Source: Butyrivibrio sp. | GTDB taxonomy: Bacteria > Bacillota > Clostridia > Lachnospirales > Lachnospiraceae | DNA length: 64,000 bases | Direction: 5' to 3' | Assembly: GCA_015056575.1 (NCBI GenBank) | Contig: SVGA01000010.1 | Location: 56,123 to 120,122, forward strand | In this document: positions 9,146 to 20,307 of the stretch, in pieces | How the letters are laid out: every line of letters starts with the position of its first letter | Numbering within the stretch: position 1 is the stretch's first letter | The notes under the pieces: model-generated | Told to the model about the DNA's origin: nothing | The model's input: only the letters and a program-made list of their open reading frames with translations | Database searches by the model: none | Made by a program: the position numbers and the translations under genes

Positions 9146-9418
9146 TTAGATATTCAGGTCTACGCCGTCCTCAGAGAGCAGCTTACGAAATACACCTGCA
9201 ACAGCTTCCAGCTCCAGGTCATCGTCCACAATAGTGTAAACCGCCTCTTCATCTTTAATATCGGAGTCGTCGCGCAGAATAAGCGCCTCTCCGTCACCAT
9301 CTTCTTCATCTGTGACCAGAAGATAAGTCTTAGCTCCGATCACGGTCTGCTCTAAGCAGTAGAATTCCACCGGCTCTTCTCCGTCCGGACTGAAAAAAAT
9401 CTTTTCCAAATTGTTCAC
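9146..9418 (-). CDS. DUF1292 family protein (YrzB-like)
   Basis: A 90-residue, very acidic protein (FFSPDGEEPVEFYCLEQT, VTDEEDGDGEALIL, DDDLELEAVAGVF) matching the DUF1292/YrzB family. Its function is unknown. In many Firmicutes it follows ireB (yrzL) and ruvX (yrrK), which is the order here. A GTG at 9418 starts four bases after the ruvX stop, with only a weak ribosome site, so translation is likely coupled to ruvX. Confidence 0.88.
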   Translation of the reverse strand: MNNLEKIFFSPDGEEPVEFYCLEQTVIGAKTYLLVTDEEDGDGEALILRDDSDIKDEEAVYTIVDDDLELEAVAGVFRKLLSEDGVDLNI

Positions 9419-9422
9419 CCGA

Positions 9423-9842
9423 TCATTTCTTGTTGTCCAGATAATCCTGGAGGATTATCTGAGCAGCTATCATATCAACGTACTCTTTCCTCTCGCGGCC
9501 CCTGATGCCCACTTCGTCCATAATGGCATCAGCCTCAACGGTAGTAAGACGCTCGTCCAGCATCTCCACGGGAATTCCCGTCCTTCTCTCTATCTTATCC
9601 TTGAATTCAAGACATAGCTTTGAGCGCTCAGAGGGGGATTCATCCATATGGACAGGGAGACCCAAAATGATCTTCTCAACCCCGTACTCCTGAATGAGTT
9701 CCTCAATGCGCGCCAGCGTCTTTCTGAGTTTATTCTCTTCTTTCCTGCGGATTATCTCTTTAGCCTGGGCTGTCAGCAAAAGCTCATCGCTTATGGCCAC
9801 GCCGACAGTTCTGGATCCGTAATCAAGTCCCATGATCCGCAT
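9423..9842 (-). CDS. ruvX: Pre-16S rRNA nuclease / Holliday junction resolvase-like protein
   Basis: The 139-residue protein begins MRIMGLDYGSRTVGVAISD, the RNase H-like first motif with the catalytic aspartate, and has the second motif EKIILGLPVHMDES and the third DERLTTVEAD. This is the YqgF/RuvX family. E. coli YqgF processes pre-16S rRNA; a resolvase role is also proposed. The ATG at 9842 has an AGG site. It lies directly after ireB (4 bp gap) and before the DUF1292 gene. Confidence 0.93.
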   Translation of the reverse strand: MRIMGLDYGSRTVGVAISDELLLTAQAKEIIRRKEENKLRKTLARIEELIQEYGVEKIILGLPVHMDESPSERSKLCLEFKDKIERRTGIPVEMLDERLTTVEADAIMDEVGIRGRERKEYVDMIAAQIILQDYLDNKK

Positions 9843-9846
9843 AGGA

Positions 9847-10122
9847 TTACCTGCGTTCCCAGTTGTTGCTCTTGATGTACTCTGTGAGCATCTCCTCTAC
9901 AAGTTCGTCTCTCTCAACCTTCATGATAAGGCTTCTTGCGCCCTTGTGGCTTGTGATGTAGGTGGGATCCCCGGACATGATATAGCCCACAATCTGGTTT
10001 ACCGGATTATAGCCCTTTTCAAGAAGCGCATCGTAAACAACAGAAAGTACCTTTTTGACACCTGTCTCAGGCTCAACCTCTACCTTGAAAAATTGGGTGT
10101 TTCCTAAATCCTGATCTGCCAT
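9847..10122 (-). CDS. IreB family regulatory phosphoprotein
   Basis: The protein has 91 residues from the ATG at 10122 ([19 protein letters not shown]) and matches the IreB (UPF0297) family, with the conserved segments [16 protein letters not shown] and [14 protein letters not shown]. In Enterococcus IreB is phosphorylated by the PASTA kinase IreK and negatively controls cephalosporin resistance. The TTGGAG ribosome site fits the ATG at 10122; an in-frame TTG at 10137 lies inside that site. First gene of the IreB-RuvX-DUF1292 group. Confidence 0.92.
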   Translation of the reverse strand: MADQDLGNTQFFKVEVEPETGVKKVLSVVYDALLEKGYNPVNQIVGYIMSGDPTYITSHKGARSLIMKVERDELVEEMLTEYIKSNNWERR

Positions 10123-10218
10123 CCTAGCTGTCTCCAATCGTGATATATTTAATTAATTCTACACCAGTAAAGTTAAATAAGCAATGTTCCCGGACTTAAG
10201 TCCTATGGGGATTTTATC

Positions 10219-11571
10219 TCATACCAGCAGCGTTTCCTCATCAAGAAATCCCTTAGGTACTACCACGGTCACTTCGCCGGACACCGCTCCTTCAAAAGCC
10301 TCAGTTCCTTCACAGGCAGCAACCCTGACGTATCTGTCGGTGTGCCCTATCATATAGTTCCTGCCGCCGTGCTTCTCCATGTCCTCCCAGAGAACGCTTA
10401 GCTCTTCTCCGACGAAGGTTTTACGATAACACTCAGACTGGTTCTTTGTCAAATCAAGGAGCACATCGCTTCTTGCACTCTTCTGTCTGTCGGTGAGCTG
10501 ATCCTTCATGCCTGCTGCCACAGTTCCCTTTCTGGGTGAGTACTTGAAAACATGCATCTCATAGAAGGCAACAGTCTCCACAAAGCTCCTGCACTCCTCG
10601 AATTCCTCATCGGTCTCCCCGGGGAATCCCACAATAACATCAGTGGTAATAGCAGGTCTGTCAAAGGCTTCTCGAAGGAGCCCTACGCTCTCCATAAACT
10701 CTTCAGCGGTATAATGTCTGTTCATCCTTTTAAGGACTGAGTTACAGCCGCTCTGTAGAGATAGGTGGAAGTGTGGGCACAGCTTCTTTATCCCGGCAAG
10801 CCTCTCCACGTTCTCCTTCGTGATGAGCCTTGGTTCTATTGACCCCATTCTTATCCTGTCTATGCCCTCTATGTCATTTATCTTTTCCAAAAGAGCTATC
10901 AATGCGGGCTCACCTTTGTCAATGCCGTAGGAGCCAACGTGAATACCGGTGATGACCACCTCTTTGCAGCCCTTTGCGGCGAGATTGGTGATCTCCTTAA
11001 GTACATCTTCCTCATCTCTGCTGCGGACTCTGCCTCTGGCGTAAGGAATAACGCAATAGGTACAGAATTGATTGCAGCCGTCCTGAACCTTGATATATGC
11101 CCTGGTGTGCTCAGGAAGCGTGGTAAGGCTCATCTCCTCATAGGGACAGGGCTTGTTGATGTCAATGATAGTACTTCCTCCGAGAGTGTTGTCCGGTTTT
11201 TCGCTTCTTATTGCCAGGAATTCATCCAATATCTCAGCGATCTGTGACTTCTTGTTGTTTCCGATGGCAAGATCGATGCACTCGTCTTTTTTGACACCGT
11301 CAAGGCCCGTTTCAACATAGCAGCCCACAGCCACTACAACAGCCTTAGGGTTTTCCTTTCTGGCACGATGCAGCATCTGTCTGGACTTTCTGTCAGCAAT
11401 GTTAGTAACGGTGCAGGTATTGATGATGTATACATCGGCTTCGCTGTCAAAGGGAACGATCTCGGCCCCCGACTCCAGCAGTTTCTGCTCCATTACATCC
11501 AGTTCGTAACTGTTAACTTTACAACCAAGGTTATGTAGGGCAACCTTTAATCCCTTAACGTTATTTAGCAT
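10219..11571 (-). CDS. mtaB: tRNA t6A37 methylthiotransferase
   Basis: A radical-SAM methylthiotransferase of about 450 residues. The N-terminal UPF0004 domain has the three cluster cysteines (LGCKVNSYE, NTCTVT, VGCYVE), the radical-SAM domain has DGCNQFCTYCVIPYARG, and a TRAM domain ends the protein. The spacing and the VALHNLGCKVN opening fit MtaB, which adds a methylthio group to t6A at tRNA position 37, rather than MiaB or RimO. The ATG at 11571 follows GAGG; an upstream TTG at 11601 is less likely. It is divergent from the HPr-like gene across a gap of about 70 bp. Confidence 0.9.
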   Translation of the reverse strand: MLNNVKGLKVALHNLGCKVNSYELDVMEQKLLESGAEIVPFDSEADVYIINTCTVTNIADRKSRQMLHRARKENPKAVVVAVGCYVETGLDGVKKDECIDLAIGNNKKSQIAEILDEFLAIRSEKPDNTLGGSTIIDINKPCPYEEMSLTTLPEHTRAYIKVQDGCNQFCTYCVIPYARGRVRSRDEEDVLKEITNLAAKGCKEVVITGIHVGSYGIDKGEPALIALLEKINDIEGIDRIRMGSIEPRLITKENVERLAGIKKLCPHFHLSLQSGCNSVLKRMNRHYTAEEFMESVGLLREAFDRPAITTDVIVGFPGETDEEFEECRSFVETVAFYEMHVFKYSPRKGTVAAGMKDQLTDRQKSARSDVLLDLTKNQSECYRKTFVGEELSVLWEDMEKHGGRNYMIGHTDRYVRVAACEGTEAFEGAVSGEVTVVVPKGFLDEETLLV

Positions 11572-11642
11572 ATAGTTCAAATCCTCATTGACTTTTGTCA
11601 ATCTTGCGTATACTATAAAGAAAAGAAGGAGGTACTAGACCA

Positions 11643-11873
11643 ATGAAGACCGTTAAAATTTCTTTAAATTCAATCGATAAGGTTAAATCTTTTGTAAACG
11701 ATATTACGAAGTTCGATTATGATTTCGATCTCGTTTCAGGAAGATACGTTATCGACGCCAAGTCTATCATGGGTATCTTTTCACTGGACCTTTCAAAGCC
11801 CATTGATCTTAACATCCATGCTGAAGACGGTGCAGATGAGGTTCTCGAAGTTCTGAAGCCTTACATGGTTTGA
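11643..11873 (+). CDS. HPr-like protein lacking the active-site histidine
   Basis: The 76-residue protein has the HPr fold pattern. The region around the regulatory serine is kept (DAKSIMGIFSLDLSKPIDLNI, compare AKSIMGVLSL in HPr), but the loop that should carry His15 reads ISLNSIDKVKSFV and has no histidine. It therefore cannot accept phosphate from enzyme I and cannot act as a normal phosphotransferase carrier. Such variants are common in Lachnospiraceae and may act as regulatory partners; that is inference. An AGGAGG site precedes the ATG at 11643. A strong terminator follows, so it is monocistronic. Confidence 0.8.
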   Translation: MKTVKISLNSIDKVKSFVNDITKFDYDFDLVSGRYVIDAKSIMGIFSLDLSKPIDLNIHAEDGADEVLEVLKPYMV

Positions 11874-11909
11874 TCCTGACGGGTCAGACCCACTAAAAAG
11901 ATTATTACA

Positions 11910-11940
11910 GACCATCCTGAGCGATCAGGATGGTCTTTTT
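11910..11940 (+). terminator. Intrinsic terminator after the HPr-like gene
   Basis: The arms GACCATCCTGA and TCAGGATGGTC pair perfectly around GCGA and are followed by TTTTT. The 100 bp from here to the thiI stop codon show no further gene. Confidence 0.92.
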
Positions 11941-12040
11941 ATTTGAGCAGAGCACTTGGTGAGGTATTATCGAACCTAGTGCGAGCCATGGGTGGACACC
12001 TGACGAGGTTCTTCACGAGTCTGGTGGAGCATTCCGATTC

Positions 12041-13252
12041 TTATTTCTTTATATCAATCACCTCATCGGTTTCAATTGCCACTCTTACCAGCTCATCTAT
12101 CTTCTCGGAGAGATTCTCCTGCTCGTGTCTTTCAATAACATCAAGCCTTGGCTTTGTAACGGGGTGCTTGGCTACAAAGATGGTGCAGCAGTCCTCGTAG
12201 GGCAGGATTGATGTCTCATAGGCATCGATCTTAAGGGAGATATCAACGATGTCCTGTTTATCAAAGGCGATAAGAGGCCTGTAAACAGGCATGTCCTTAA
12301 CAACCTCGCCGGTGCACATGAGACTCTGCATGGTCTGAGAAGCCACCTGTCCTATACTTTCACCGGTGATAAGTCCCATACAGCCTGACTGACCGGCAAG
12401 AATATCGGCGATCTTCATCATATATCTTCTCATGATGATAGTGAGCTCATCGTGAGGGCACTTCTCATAGATGTACATCTGAATATCGGTAAAGTTGATA
12501 ACATGAAGCTTTACATGTCCCGTGTATTTTGCAATGATCCCGGCAAGGTCAACCACCTTCTGCTTGGCCTTCTCACTGGTATAAGGAGGCGCATTGAAAT
12601 AAACCGCCTCGATCTCAACTCCTCTTTTGGCCACCATATATCCGGCCACGGGGGAATCGATTCCTCCGGACAAAAGAAGCATCGCCTTACCGGCAGTTCC
12701 TATGGGCATTCCTCCCGGTCCTGGAAGGATCTCGGAGAAAATGTTCAGCTTCTCTCTAAGCTCAACGTTTACAAGGATCTCCGGCTCGTGAACGTCAACC
12801 TTAAGGCCCTCGCTCTCGAAGGCTTCGAGAAGCTTCGCACCTATCTCTGCTCCCAGCTCCATGGAATCCATGGGGTAGCTCTTATCCACACGGCGCACCT
12901 TTACCTTAAAGGTCTTGTTCCTGTCAGGGTATACTCCCGCAAAGAAGTCAACCACTGCCTTGCAGAGATCTCCCACCTCAGGAAGCTTCCCCTCTCCGTT
13001 TCTTTCTATTGTTACCGCAGGGCAGATTCCGGTGATTCCGAATACTGTCTGAAGAGCGGAAACCGTCTCGTCAAAGTCAAAGCCCTCAGCCTCGATATAG
13101 ATTCTTCCGGCAACTCTGGATACGCCAAACTCACCGTCGCACTTTGCGAGAACTCTTTTTATCTGCTTAACCAGAGCATCCTCGAAGATATATCTGTTCT
13201 TGCCCTTAAGTCCTATCTCTGCATATTTGATAACAAAAGCATGATACTGCAT
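12041..13252 (-). CDS. thiI: tRNA 4-thiouridine synthase ThiI
   Basis: A 403-residue protein with the ThiI order: N-terminal ferredoxin-like region, THUMP domain (about residues 60-165), then the PP-loop ATP pyrophosphatase domain with LLLSGGIDSPVAGYM at about 190-204 and the cysteine region CTGEVVKDMPVYRP. ThiI activates U8 of tRNA for thiolation with sulfur taken from a cysteine desulfurase. The C-terminal rhodanese domain of E. coli ThiI is missing, as usual in Firmicutes. A GGGAG site precedes the ATG at 13252. The cysteine desulfurase gene lies 11 bp upstream and is the likely sulfur donor. Confidence 0.95.
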   Translation of the reverse strand: MQYHAFVIKYAEIGLKGKNRYIFEDALVKQIKRVLAKCDGEFGVSRVAGRIYIEAEGFDFDETVSALQTVFGITGICPAVTIERNGEGKLPEVGDLCKAVVDFFAGVYPDRNKTFKVKVRRVDKSYPMDSMELGAEIGAKLLEAFESEGLKVDVHEPEILVNVELREKLNIFSEILPGPGGMPIGTAGKAMLLLSGGIDSPVAGYMVAKRGVEIEAVYFNAPPYTSEKAKQKVVDLAGIIAKYTGHVKLHVINFTDIQMYIYEKCPHDELTIIMRRYMMKIADILAGQSGCMGLITGESIGQVASQTMQSLMCTGEVVKDMPVYRPLIAFDKQDIVDISLKIDAYETSILPYEDCCTIFVAKHPVTKPRLDVIERHEQENLSEKIDELVRVAIETDEVIDIKK

Positions 13253-13263
13253 ATATTTCTCCC

Positions 13264-14421
13264 TTATCTTCTGTAAAACTTCCTCATGGTGTCCACCTGT
13301 GATTTAAGTGTATCGATGAGATAATCTATCTCCTCTTTGGTGGTCTCCAGTGACATGCTGATACGGATAGTCGACTCCAAAAGATCTTTATCGAGACCGA
13401 TCGCCTGCAGCGTATCGGAAACATGAGGATTGTTGGAGGTGCAGGCGCTTCCTGCCGATACGTATATCTCCTTGCTGCTGAGCATATTCAGCACTGTTTC
13501 TGCTCTTAATCCTCTTATGGAGAGGCTCACAATATGAGGCGCTCCCTTATAGCACTCGGGGCCGTTGAGCTTTATATCCGAAATCTCAGCCTCGAGACTG
13601 TCCATGAGATACTTCTTGAGTTCATAGAGATTCCTGATCTTCTCATCAAAATTCTCGTAGCACATCTTGGCTGCAAGAGCCATTCCCGCGCACCCGGGAA
13701 CATTCTCGGTTCCGGACCTCATGCCCTTTTGCTGTCCTCCGCCATAGCAGATGGGGCTTATCCTGGTTCCCTTCCTGATGTAGAGAAAACCAACGCCCTT
13801 GGGACCGTGGATCTTGTGAGAACTTACCGACATAAGGTCGATGTTCATGGATCTTGGGCGAAGCACCAGTTTGCCGTAGCCTTGCACTGCATCCACATGG
13901 AACACGATGTTCTTATTGAAGGCCTTTATCAGCTTACCCGCCTCTTCCAGAGGCTGAATCGAACCGATCTCATTATTTACCGCCATTACGGAAACCAGGA
14001 TGGTGTCCTCCCTGAGGGCAGCCTTAAGCTCCTCGAGCCTTATCACACCACATTCATCCACGGGAAGATGGGTTATCTCGAATCCCTGTCTCTGAAGCTC
14101 TGCGCAGGTCTCCAAAACCGCGGGATGCTCAATGGAGGTGGTTATGATATGTTTACCCCTCCAGGCGTTGGCCTTGGCGGTGCCCAGGATAGCCAGGTTG
14201 TCCGACTCTGTGCCGCCGGAGGTGAACAGTATCTCTGAAGGGTCTACCTTCAGCGTTCCCGCTATTATCTCCCTTGCGGAAAAGAGCCTGCTGTCGGCCA
14301 TGGTTCCCATGTGATGAACGCTGGAGGCGTTCCCGTATTCTTCTGTCATAACTTTGGCCACCAGCTGAGCGACCTCGTCGAAGGCCCTTGTGGTGGCTGA
14401 ATTATCCAAATATGCTTTCAT
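13264..14421 (-). CDS. Cysteine desulfurase (NifS/IscS-like)
   Basis: The 385-residue PLP enzyme begins MKAYLDNSATTRAFDEV. It carries the PLP-lysine segment SSHKIHGPKGVGFLYI and the mobile loop with the active cysteine SAGSACTSNNPHVSDTL near residue 325. It removes sulfur from cysteine to form a persulfide. Being directly upstream of thiI (11 bp) it is the probable dedicated sulfur donor for tRNA 4-thiouridine, as NifZ is in Bacillus. It follows the rsmE gene by 8 bp in the same transcript. Confidence 0.93.
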   Translation of the reverse strand: MKAYLDNSATTRAFDEVAQLVAKVMTEEYGNASSVHHMGTMADSRLFSAREIIAGTLKVDPSEILFTSGGTESDNLAILGTAKANAWRGKHIITTSIEHPAVLETCAELQRQGFEITHLPVDECGVIRLEELKAALREDTILVSVMAVNNEIGSIQPLEEAGKLIKAFNKNIVFHVDAVQGYGKLVLRPRSMNIDLMSVSSHKIHGPKGVGFLYIRKGTRISPICYGGGQQKGMRSGTENVPGCAGMALAAKMCYENFDEKIRNLYELKKYLMDSLEAEISDIKLNGPECYKGAPHIVSLSIRGLRAETVLNMLSSKEIYVSAGSACTSNNPHVSDTLQAIGLDKDLLESTIRISMSLETTKEEIDYLIDTLKSQVDTMRKFYRR

Positions 14422-14429
14422 AATATCTT

Positions 14430-15185
14430 TTATCTCTCAAAATGGTACATGAGCCAGGAGATAATGGTAAATCCCGCTGTCTCAGTCCTAAGTATCCTTC
14501 TGCCCAGGGTGATGGGCTTAATGTCATTGTCCATGCAGAGATTTATCTCATCCTCGGAAAATCCCCCCTCGGGGCCGATAAACACCGCAACGCTCTGTCC
14601 GGGATCGATCCCGTCGATAAGAGCTCTTGTCACACTGATGTCCTCTGCATTCTCATAGGGGATCATTTTAACATCTATCCCCTCGCTTTTGCAAAACTCT
14701 ATCGCCTGCTTCATGGTGATGGGCATGGAAACCTCGGGGATGATGGCCCGCTTACTCTGCTTGGCTGCAGCTTCCGCTATGGCCTGCCATCTGCCCACCT
14801 TGCTCTTTGCCTTCTTCTCATCCAGTTTGACGATACATCTTTTGGTGGACATTGGAATTATCCTGTAGGCCCCAAGTTCTACTGCCTTCTGTATTATCAG
14901 TTCCATTTTATCCACCTTGGGAAGCCCCTGGAAAAGATATATCTTTGAAGGAAGCTCCCTGCCCTGCTCCTCGATAAAGCAAAGCTTTCCAAAAACGCTT
15001 TCGGGGGTGATCTCATCGATCTCGAAAAAAAGCTCCCGGCCGTCACCGTCTCTTTCACTGACGGAGAACTGTTCCCCTTTCTGCATGCGAAGGACGTTTG
15101 CTATATGATTGTAATCCGCTCCGGTTATCTCGACCGTCTTGCAGTCTGCGGATATCTGACTGCTGTCCACAAAAAAGTGATACAT
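14430..15185 (-). CDS. rsmE: 16S rRNA m3U1498 methyltransferase
   Basis: A 251-residue SPOUT-family methyltransferase. The N-terminal PUA-like domain holds DYNHIANVLRMQKGEQF, and the C-terminal SPOUT knot has VAVFIGPEGGFSEDEI and TLGRRILRTETAGFTIISW. RsmE methylates U1498 of 16S rRNA. The ATG overlaps the prmA stop codon by one base (TAATG) after a GAGGA site, so the two are translationally coupled, as in many Firmicutes. Confidence 0.94.
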   Translation of the reverse strand: MYHFFVDSSQISADCKTVEITGADYNHIANVLRMQKGEQFSVSERDGDGRELFFEIDEITPESVFGKLCFIEEQGRELPSKIYLFQGLPKVDKMELIIQKAVELGAYRIIPMSTKRCIVKLDEKKAKSKVGRWQAIAEAAAKQSKRAIIPEVSMPITMKQAIEFCKSEGIDVKMIPYENAEDISVTRALIDGIDPGQSVAVFIGPEGGFSEDEINLCMDNDIKPITLGRRILRTETAGFTIISWLMYHFER

Positions 15186-16222
15186 TAGTTTTTCCTCGAA
15201 GTGATGGAAACCCAGTCACCCTGATGATGGATCTCCAGGATCTCAAGACCTGCATCAAGATGCGCCTTCTTAACCTCTTCCTCCTTGGTGTTGATGATAC
15301 CTGAGGTGATGTAGATACCGCCCTTCTTGAGCTGTCCCAGGATCACGGGAGTAAGGGGCACCAGCACGTTAGCCAGAATGTTGGCCACTACAATGTCATA
15401 TTTATCATAACCGACTGTGTCCTGAACTGTCTTGTCATCGATGATATTTCCGATCATCATATCAAACTTATCGGGAGCAATGCCGTTATTTTCCATGTTC
15501 TCCTTGACCGCAGGGACAGCACACTTATCAAGGTCTGTTCCCACAGCATGTTTGGCTCCGAACATAAGGGCCAGAATGGAGAGGACTCCGCTTCCTGTTC
15601 CCACATCCAAAAGCTCAGTTTCGGGTGTGACATACTTTTTCAGCATACGGATGCAAAGCTGTGTTGTCTCGTGCATTCCGGTACCGAAAGCTGTCCCGGG
15701 ATCGATATGAAGCACCATGGAAGCCTTGTTTTCGTCCTCAGCGCTCTCTTTTTCCCAGGAAGGAATCACAAGTATATCATCAATATAGAATTTGTGGAAG
15801 TACTGTTTCCAGTTATTGATCCAGTCGATATCTTCGGTCACATCCACAGAGATAGTTCCGTCGCCGATATCGGAGAACTCCTTAAGCTCATCAAGCTTCT
15901 GTCTGATAGCAGCCTGCATCTCTTCCGGAGTCCTAAGTACCTTCTCGAAATCTCCATCTTCATTCGGAAGCTCCACGCTAAGCATGTTATTGTCATCTAT
16001 CTCCAGGAAAAAGTTGAGGTAGGCAACGCCGCTCTCTATCTTAGGTCCGTTGTCATCCGGCTCAAGTTCGGGAGCATCAATGAACATCTGCTCCTTATCC
16101 TGGGCGGTAAGAGGTGCATTGTCCTCGATCTGTGCCCCCTCGAGGCCGATGTCTTCAAGGTAGCTGACAATAATATCCTCTGACTCTTCATTGGTACGAA
16201 CTCTAAATCTCATCCACTTCAT
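15185..16222 (-). CDS. prmA: Ribosomal protein L11 methyltransferase
   Basis: The 345-residue protein has the N-terminal L11-recognition region and a class I methyltransferase domain with ELLDVGTGSGVLSILALMFGA and the catalytic-site motif VANILANVLVPL. PrmA trimethylates ribosomal protein L11. It lies after dnaJ, the common dnaK-dnaJ-prmA-rsmE order of Firmicutes. A GAGGA site precedes the ATG at 16222. It is somewhat longer than typical (about 310 residues) because of an acidic insert near residues 30-90. Confidence 0.93.
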   Translation of the reverse strand: MKWMRFRVRTNEESEDIIVSYLEDIGLEGAQIEDNAPLTAQDKEQMFIDAPELEPDDNGPKIESGVAYLNFFLEIDDNNMLSVELPNEDGDFEKVLRTPEEMQAAIRQKLDELKEFSDIGDGTISVDVTEDIDWINNWKQYFHKFYIDDILVIPSWEKESAEDENKASMVLHIDPGTAFGTGMHETTQLCIRMLKKYVTPETELLDVGTGSGVLSILALMFGAKHAVGTDLDKCAVPAVKENMENNGIAPDKFDMMIGNIIDDKTVQDTVGYDKYDIVVANILANVLVPLTPVILGQLKKGGIYITSGIINTKEEEVKKAHLDAGLEILEIHHQGDWVSITSRKN

Positions 16223-16311
16223 AAGTTTTTCCTCATATACGCACTAAATCGCGCCAAGCTCACGCGCCCCGCAAATGCCATGCATTTACAAGCACGCGTT
16301 AATCGTCATAT

Positions 16312-16355
16312 AACCACGAACTTTCTTTTGTGCAAGCACAAGACTGTTCGTGGTT
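16312..16355. repeat. Inverted repeat between dnaJ and prmA
   Basis: The arms AACCACGAA and TTCGTGGTT, with a nested TTGTGC/GCACAA pair, form a long hairpin in the 150-bp gap between dnaJ and prmA. It has no T tract, so it is more likely an mRNA processing or stability element, or a weak attenuator between the chaperone genes and the methyltransferase genes, than a strong terminator. Confidence 0.5.
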
Positions 16356-16376
16356 GCATGACTTAGCTTCACGCGA

Positions 16377-17546
16377 TCATTCCCAAAACTTCTTTTTCTT
16401 TTTGCCGCCGGGATCCTTGCTGTCGCCGCCTCCCATCACACGCTCCGCAGCAGTGAGGGAATCTCCGGTCTTCTCGTCGAATTTCTTAAGAAGATCCTTG
16501 GCCTCTTTAGAAAGCTTCTCGGGAACCTGAACTACAAGAGTAACATAGTGGTCACCTCTCTGGTCCTTATCTCTAAGGGAAGGTACACCCTTACCTCTTA
16601 GCCTTACCCTGGTATCTGTCTGGGTTCCGGCCTTAACATCATAGGCAACCTTTCCATCAACGGTATCGATAAGAACGGTTCCGCCAAGAGCTGCAATTGC
16701 AAAGGAAACAGGAACCATTGAGTAGATATTGTAACCATCTCTCTGGAATATAGGATGATCGGAAACAATAACCTCAACAAGAAGGTCTCCTCTGGGTCCG
16801 CCGTTCACACCGGGCTCGCCCTTATCCCTTATCCTTACGCTCTGTCCGTTATCGATTCCTGCAGGAATTGTGACCTTGATCTTCTTCCTGCTGGCAATAT
16901 AGCCGCTTCCGTGGCAGTCCGCACACTTCTCCTTGATGACCTTACCTGTGCCTCCGCACTCCGGACAGGTCTGAACATTTCTTACTGTTCCAAAGAAAGA
17001 CTGCTGTGTATATACAATCTGTCCCTTACCGCCGCACTTTGTACAGGTCTGAGCCGATGTGCCGGGCTTTGCTCCCGTTCCGTGGCAGGTAGGGCATGGA
17101 TCCTTCATGGTAAGCTCCAGCTCCTTCTCACAGCCAAATACGGCCTCCAGGAAGGTAACTCTGACGCTGGCCCTTATGTTTGCTCCCTTTGAAGGTCCGC
17201 TTCTGGCGCCGCCTCTTGAACGACCGCCCCCAAAGAAATCACCGAAGATATCACCAAAGATATCGCCGAAGTCAGCACCGCTGAAGTCAAAGCCTCCGAA
17301 TCCGCCCTGGCCGCCCTCAAATGCGGCATGACCAAACTGATCATACTGACGCTTTTTCTCAGGATCACTAAGTACCGCATATGCCTCTGAAGCCTCTTTA
17401 AACTTCTCGGCAGCTGCATCATCTCCGGGGTTCATATCAGGATGATACTTCTTGGCCAGGACTCTGTAGGCCTTCTTTATCTCTTCCTCCGTGGCGTTCT
17501 TGCCAACACCAAGGACCTCGTAATAATCTCGTTTCTGTTCTGCCAT
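16377..17546 (-). CDS. dnaJ: Chaperone DnaJ
   Basis: The 389-residue co-chaperone has all domains: J domain with the HPD motif in [10 protein letters not shown] (residues about 31-40), a Gly/Phe-rich region (residues 75-105), four CxxCxGxG-type zinc motifs ([32 protein letters not shown]) and the C-terminal substrate-binding domains. It stimulates the DnaK ATPase and delivers unfolded clients. An AGAGGA site precedes the ATG. It follows dnaK by 84 bp, under HrcA control as part of the operon. Confidence 0.97.
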   Translation of the reverse strand: MAEQKRDYYEVLGVGKNATEEEIKKAYRVLAKKYHPDMNPGDDAAAEKFKEASEAYAVLSDPEKKRQYDQFGHAAFEGGQGGFGGFDFSGADFGDIFGDIFGDFFGGGRSRGGARSGPSKGANIRASVRVTFLEAVFGCEKELELTMKDPCPTCHGTGAKPGTSAQTCTKCGGKGQIVYTQQSFFGTVRNVQTCPECGGTGKVIKEKCADCHGSGYIASRKKIKVTIPAGIDNGQSVRIRDKGEPGVNGGPRGDLLVEVIVSDHPIFQRDGYNIYSMVPVSFAIAALGGTVLIDTVDGKVAYDVKAGTQTDTRVRLRGKGVPSLRDKDQRGDHYVTLVVQVPEKLSKEAKDLLKKFDEKTGDSLTAAERVMGGGDSKDPGGKKKKKFWE

Positions 17547-17630
17547 AAATGTTCCTCTGTATTAATCTCCTATTAGCCAGACGGCATAGACCGCCTGGCT
17601 AATAATTATAACATCTTTTTAAGAAAATGC

Positions 17631-19535
<1,905 letters not shown>

Positions 19536-19579
19536 TTACATTTCATCTATATATGCGATATGGCGAAAATTACTCGCCT

Positions 19580-20275
19580 TTACGGTGTAACACCTACCAT
19601 GCTGTGTCTGAGCACGGTATCGTGGAACATATATCCCTTTTGAAGTTCCTGTGCCACAATTCCTGATTCGTACTCTTCGCTTTCAACCTGCATTACTGCA
19701 TTGTGGAAGTTGGGATCGAATTCTTTTCCCACAGCTTCAATCGGGGTTACTCCAAGGTCTTCAAGCTGCTTCATCAGCTGTTTGTAGATCTTGTTCATGC
19801 CATCTGCGAATGCCCCGTCCTTCTCCGCTTCCGGAACGGTTGCAAGGCCTCGCTCGAAATTATCTACTATCGGAAGGAGCTTCTCAAGGATGTTGGCCTG
19901 GCCCATTTCAAACTGCTGAGCCTTCTCCTTGTCAGTCCTGTTTCTGAAGTTCTCAAACTCTGCCATCTGGCGAAGAACTCTGTCATTAAGCTCATCTACC
20001 TTTTCCTGCAGAGGGTTCTTTTTCTCTTTTTTAGAGAAAAGACCTTTCTTCTCAGCCGCCTCTTCTGTGGCAGGCTCCTTGTCTTCTTTTGCATTTTCGG
20101 CCTTGTCGGCTTCCGAAGCGGCCTCTTTAGCCTCGGATTCCTTCTTGGCCTCTTTATCCTTCGCTTCCTCTTCCAGCTCTTCCATGATGTTCTCAAGGAC
20201 TTCTTCCTTGATCTTCTCATCAGCGGCCTTGCCGGACTTAGGTGCTGAAGCGGGTTTCTTCTTAGTATCGCTCAA
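19580..20275 (-). CDS. grpE: Nucleotide exchange factor GrpE
   Basis: The 231-residue protein has a long, highly charged Lys/Glu/Ala N-terminal region (about residues 1-90), a coiled coil (residues about 90-145, with LRQMAEFENFRNRTDKEK) and the C-terminal beta domain with FDPNFHNAVMQVE and VAQELQKGYMFHDTVLRHSMV. It releases ADP from DnaK. The charged N-terminal part is longer than in E. coli GrpE. The start is a TTG at 20275 after GGAGG. Confidence 0.96.
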   Translation of the reverse strand: MSDTKKKPASAPKSGKAADEKIKEEVLENIMEELEEEAKDKEAKKESEAKEAASEADKAENAKEDKEPATEEAAEKKGLFSKKEKKNPLQEKVDELNDRVLRQMAEFENFRNRTDKEKAQQFEMGQANILEKLLPIVDNFERGLATVPEAEKDGAFADGMNKIYKQLMKQLEDLGVTPIEAVGKEFDPNFHNAVMQVESEEYESGIVAQELQKGYMFHDTVLRHSMVGVTP

Positions 20276-20307
20276 CTTGTATTGCCTCCTTAAATCCTGT
20301 TACTTCG

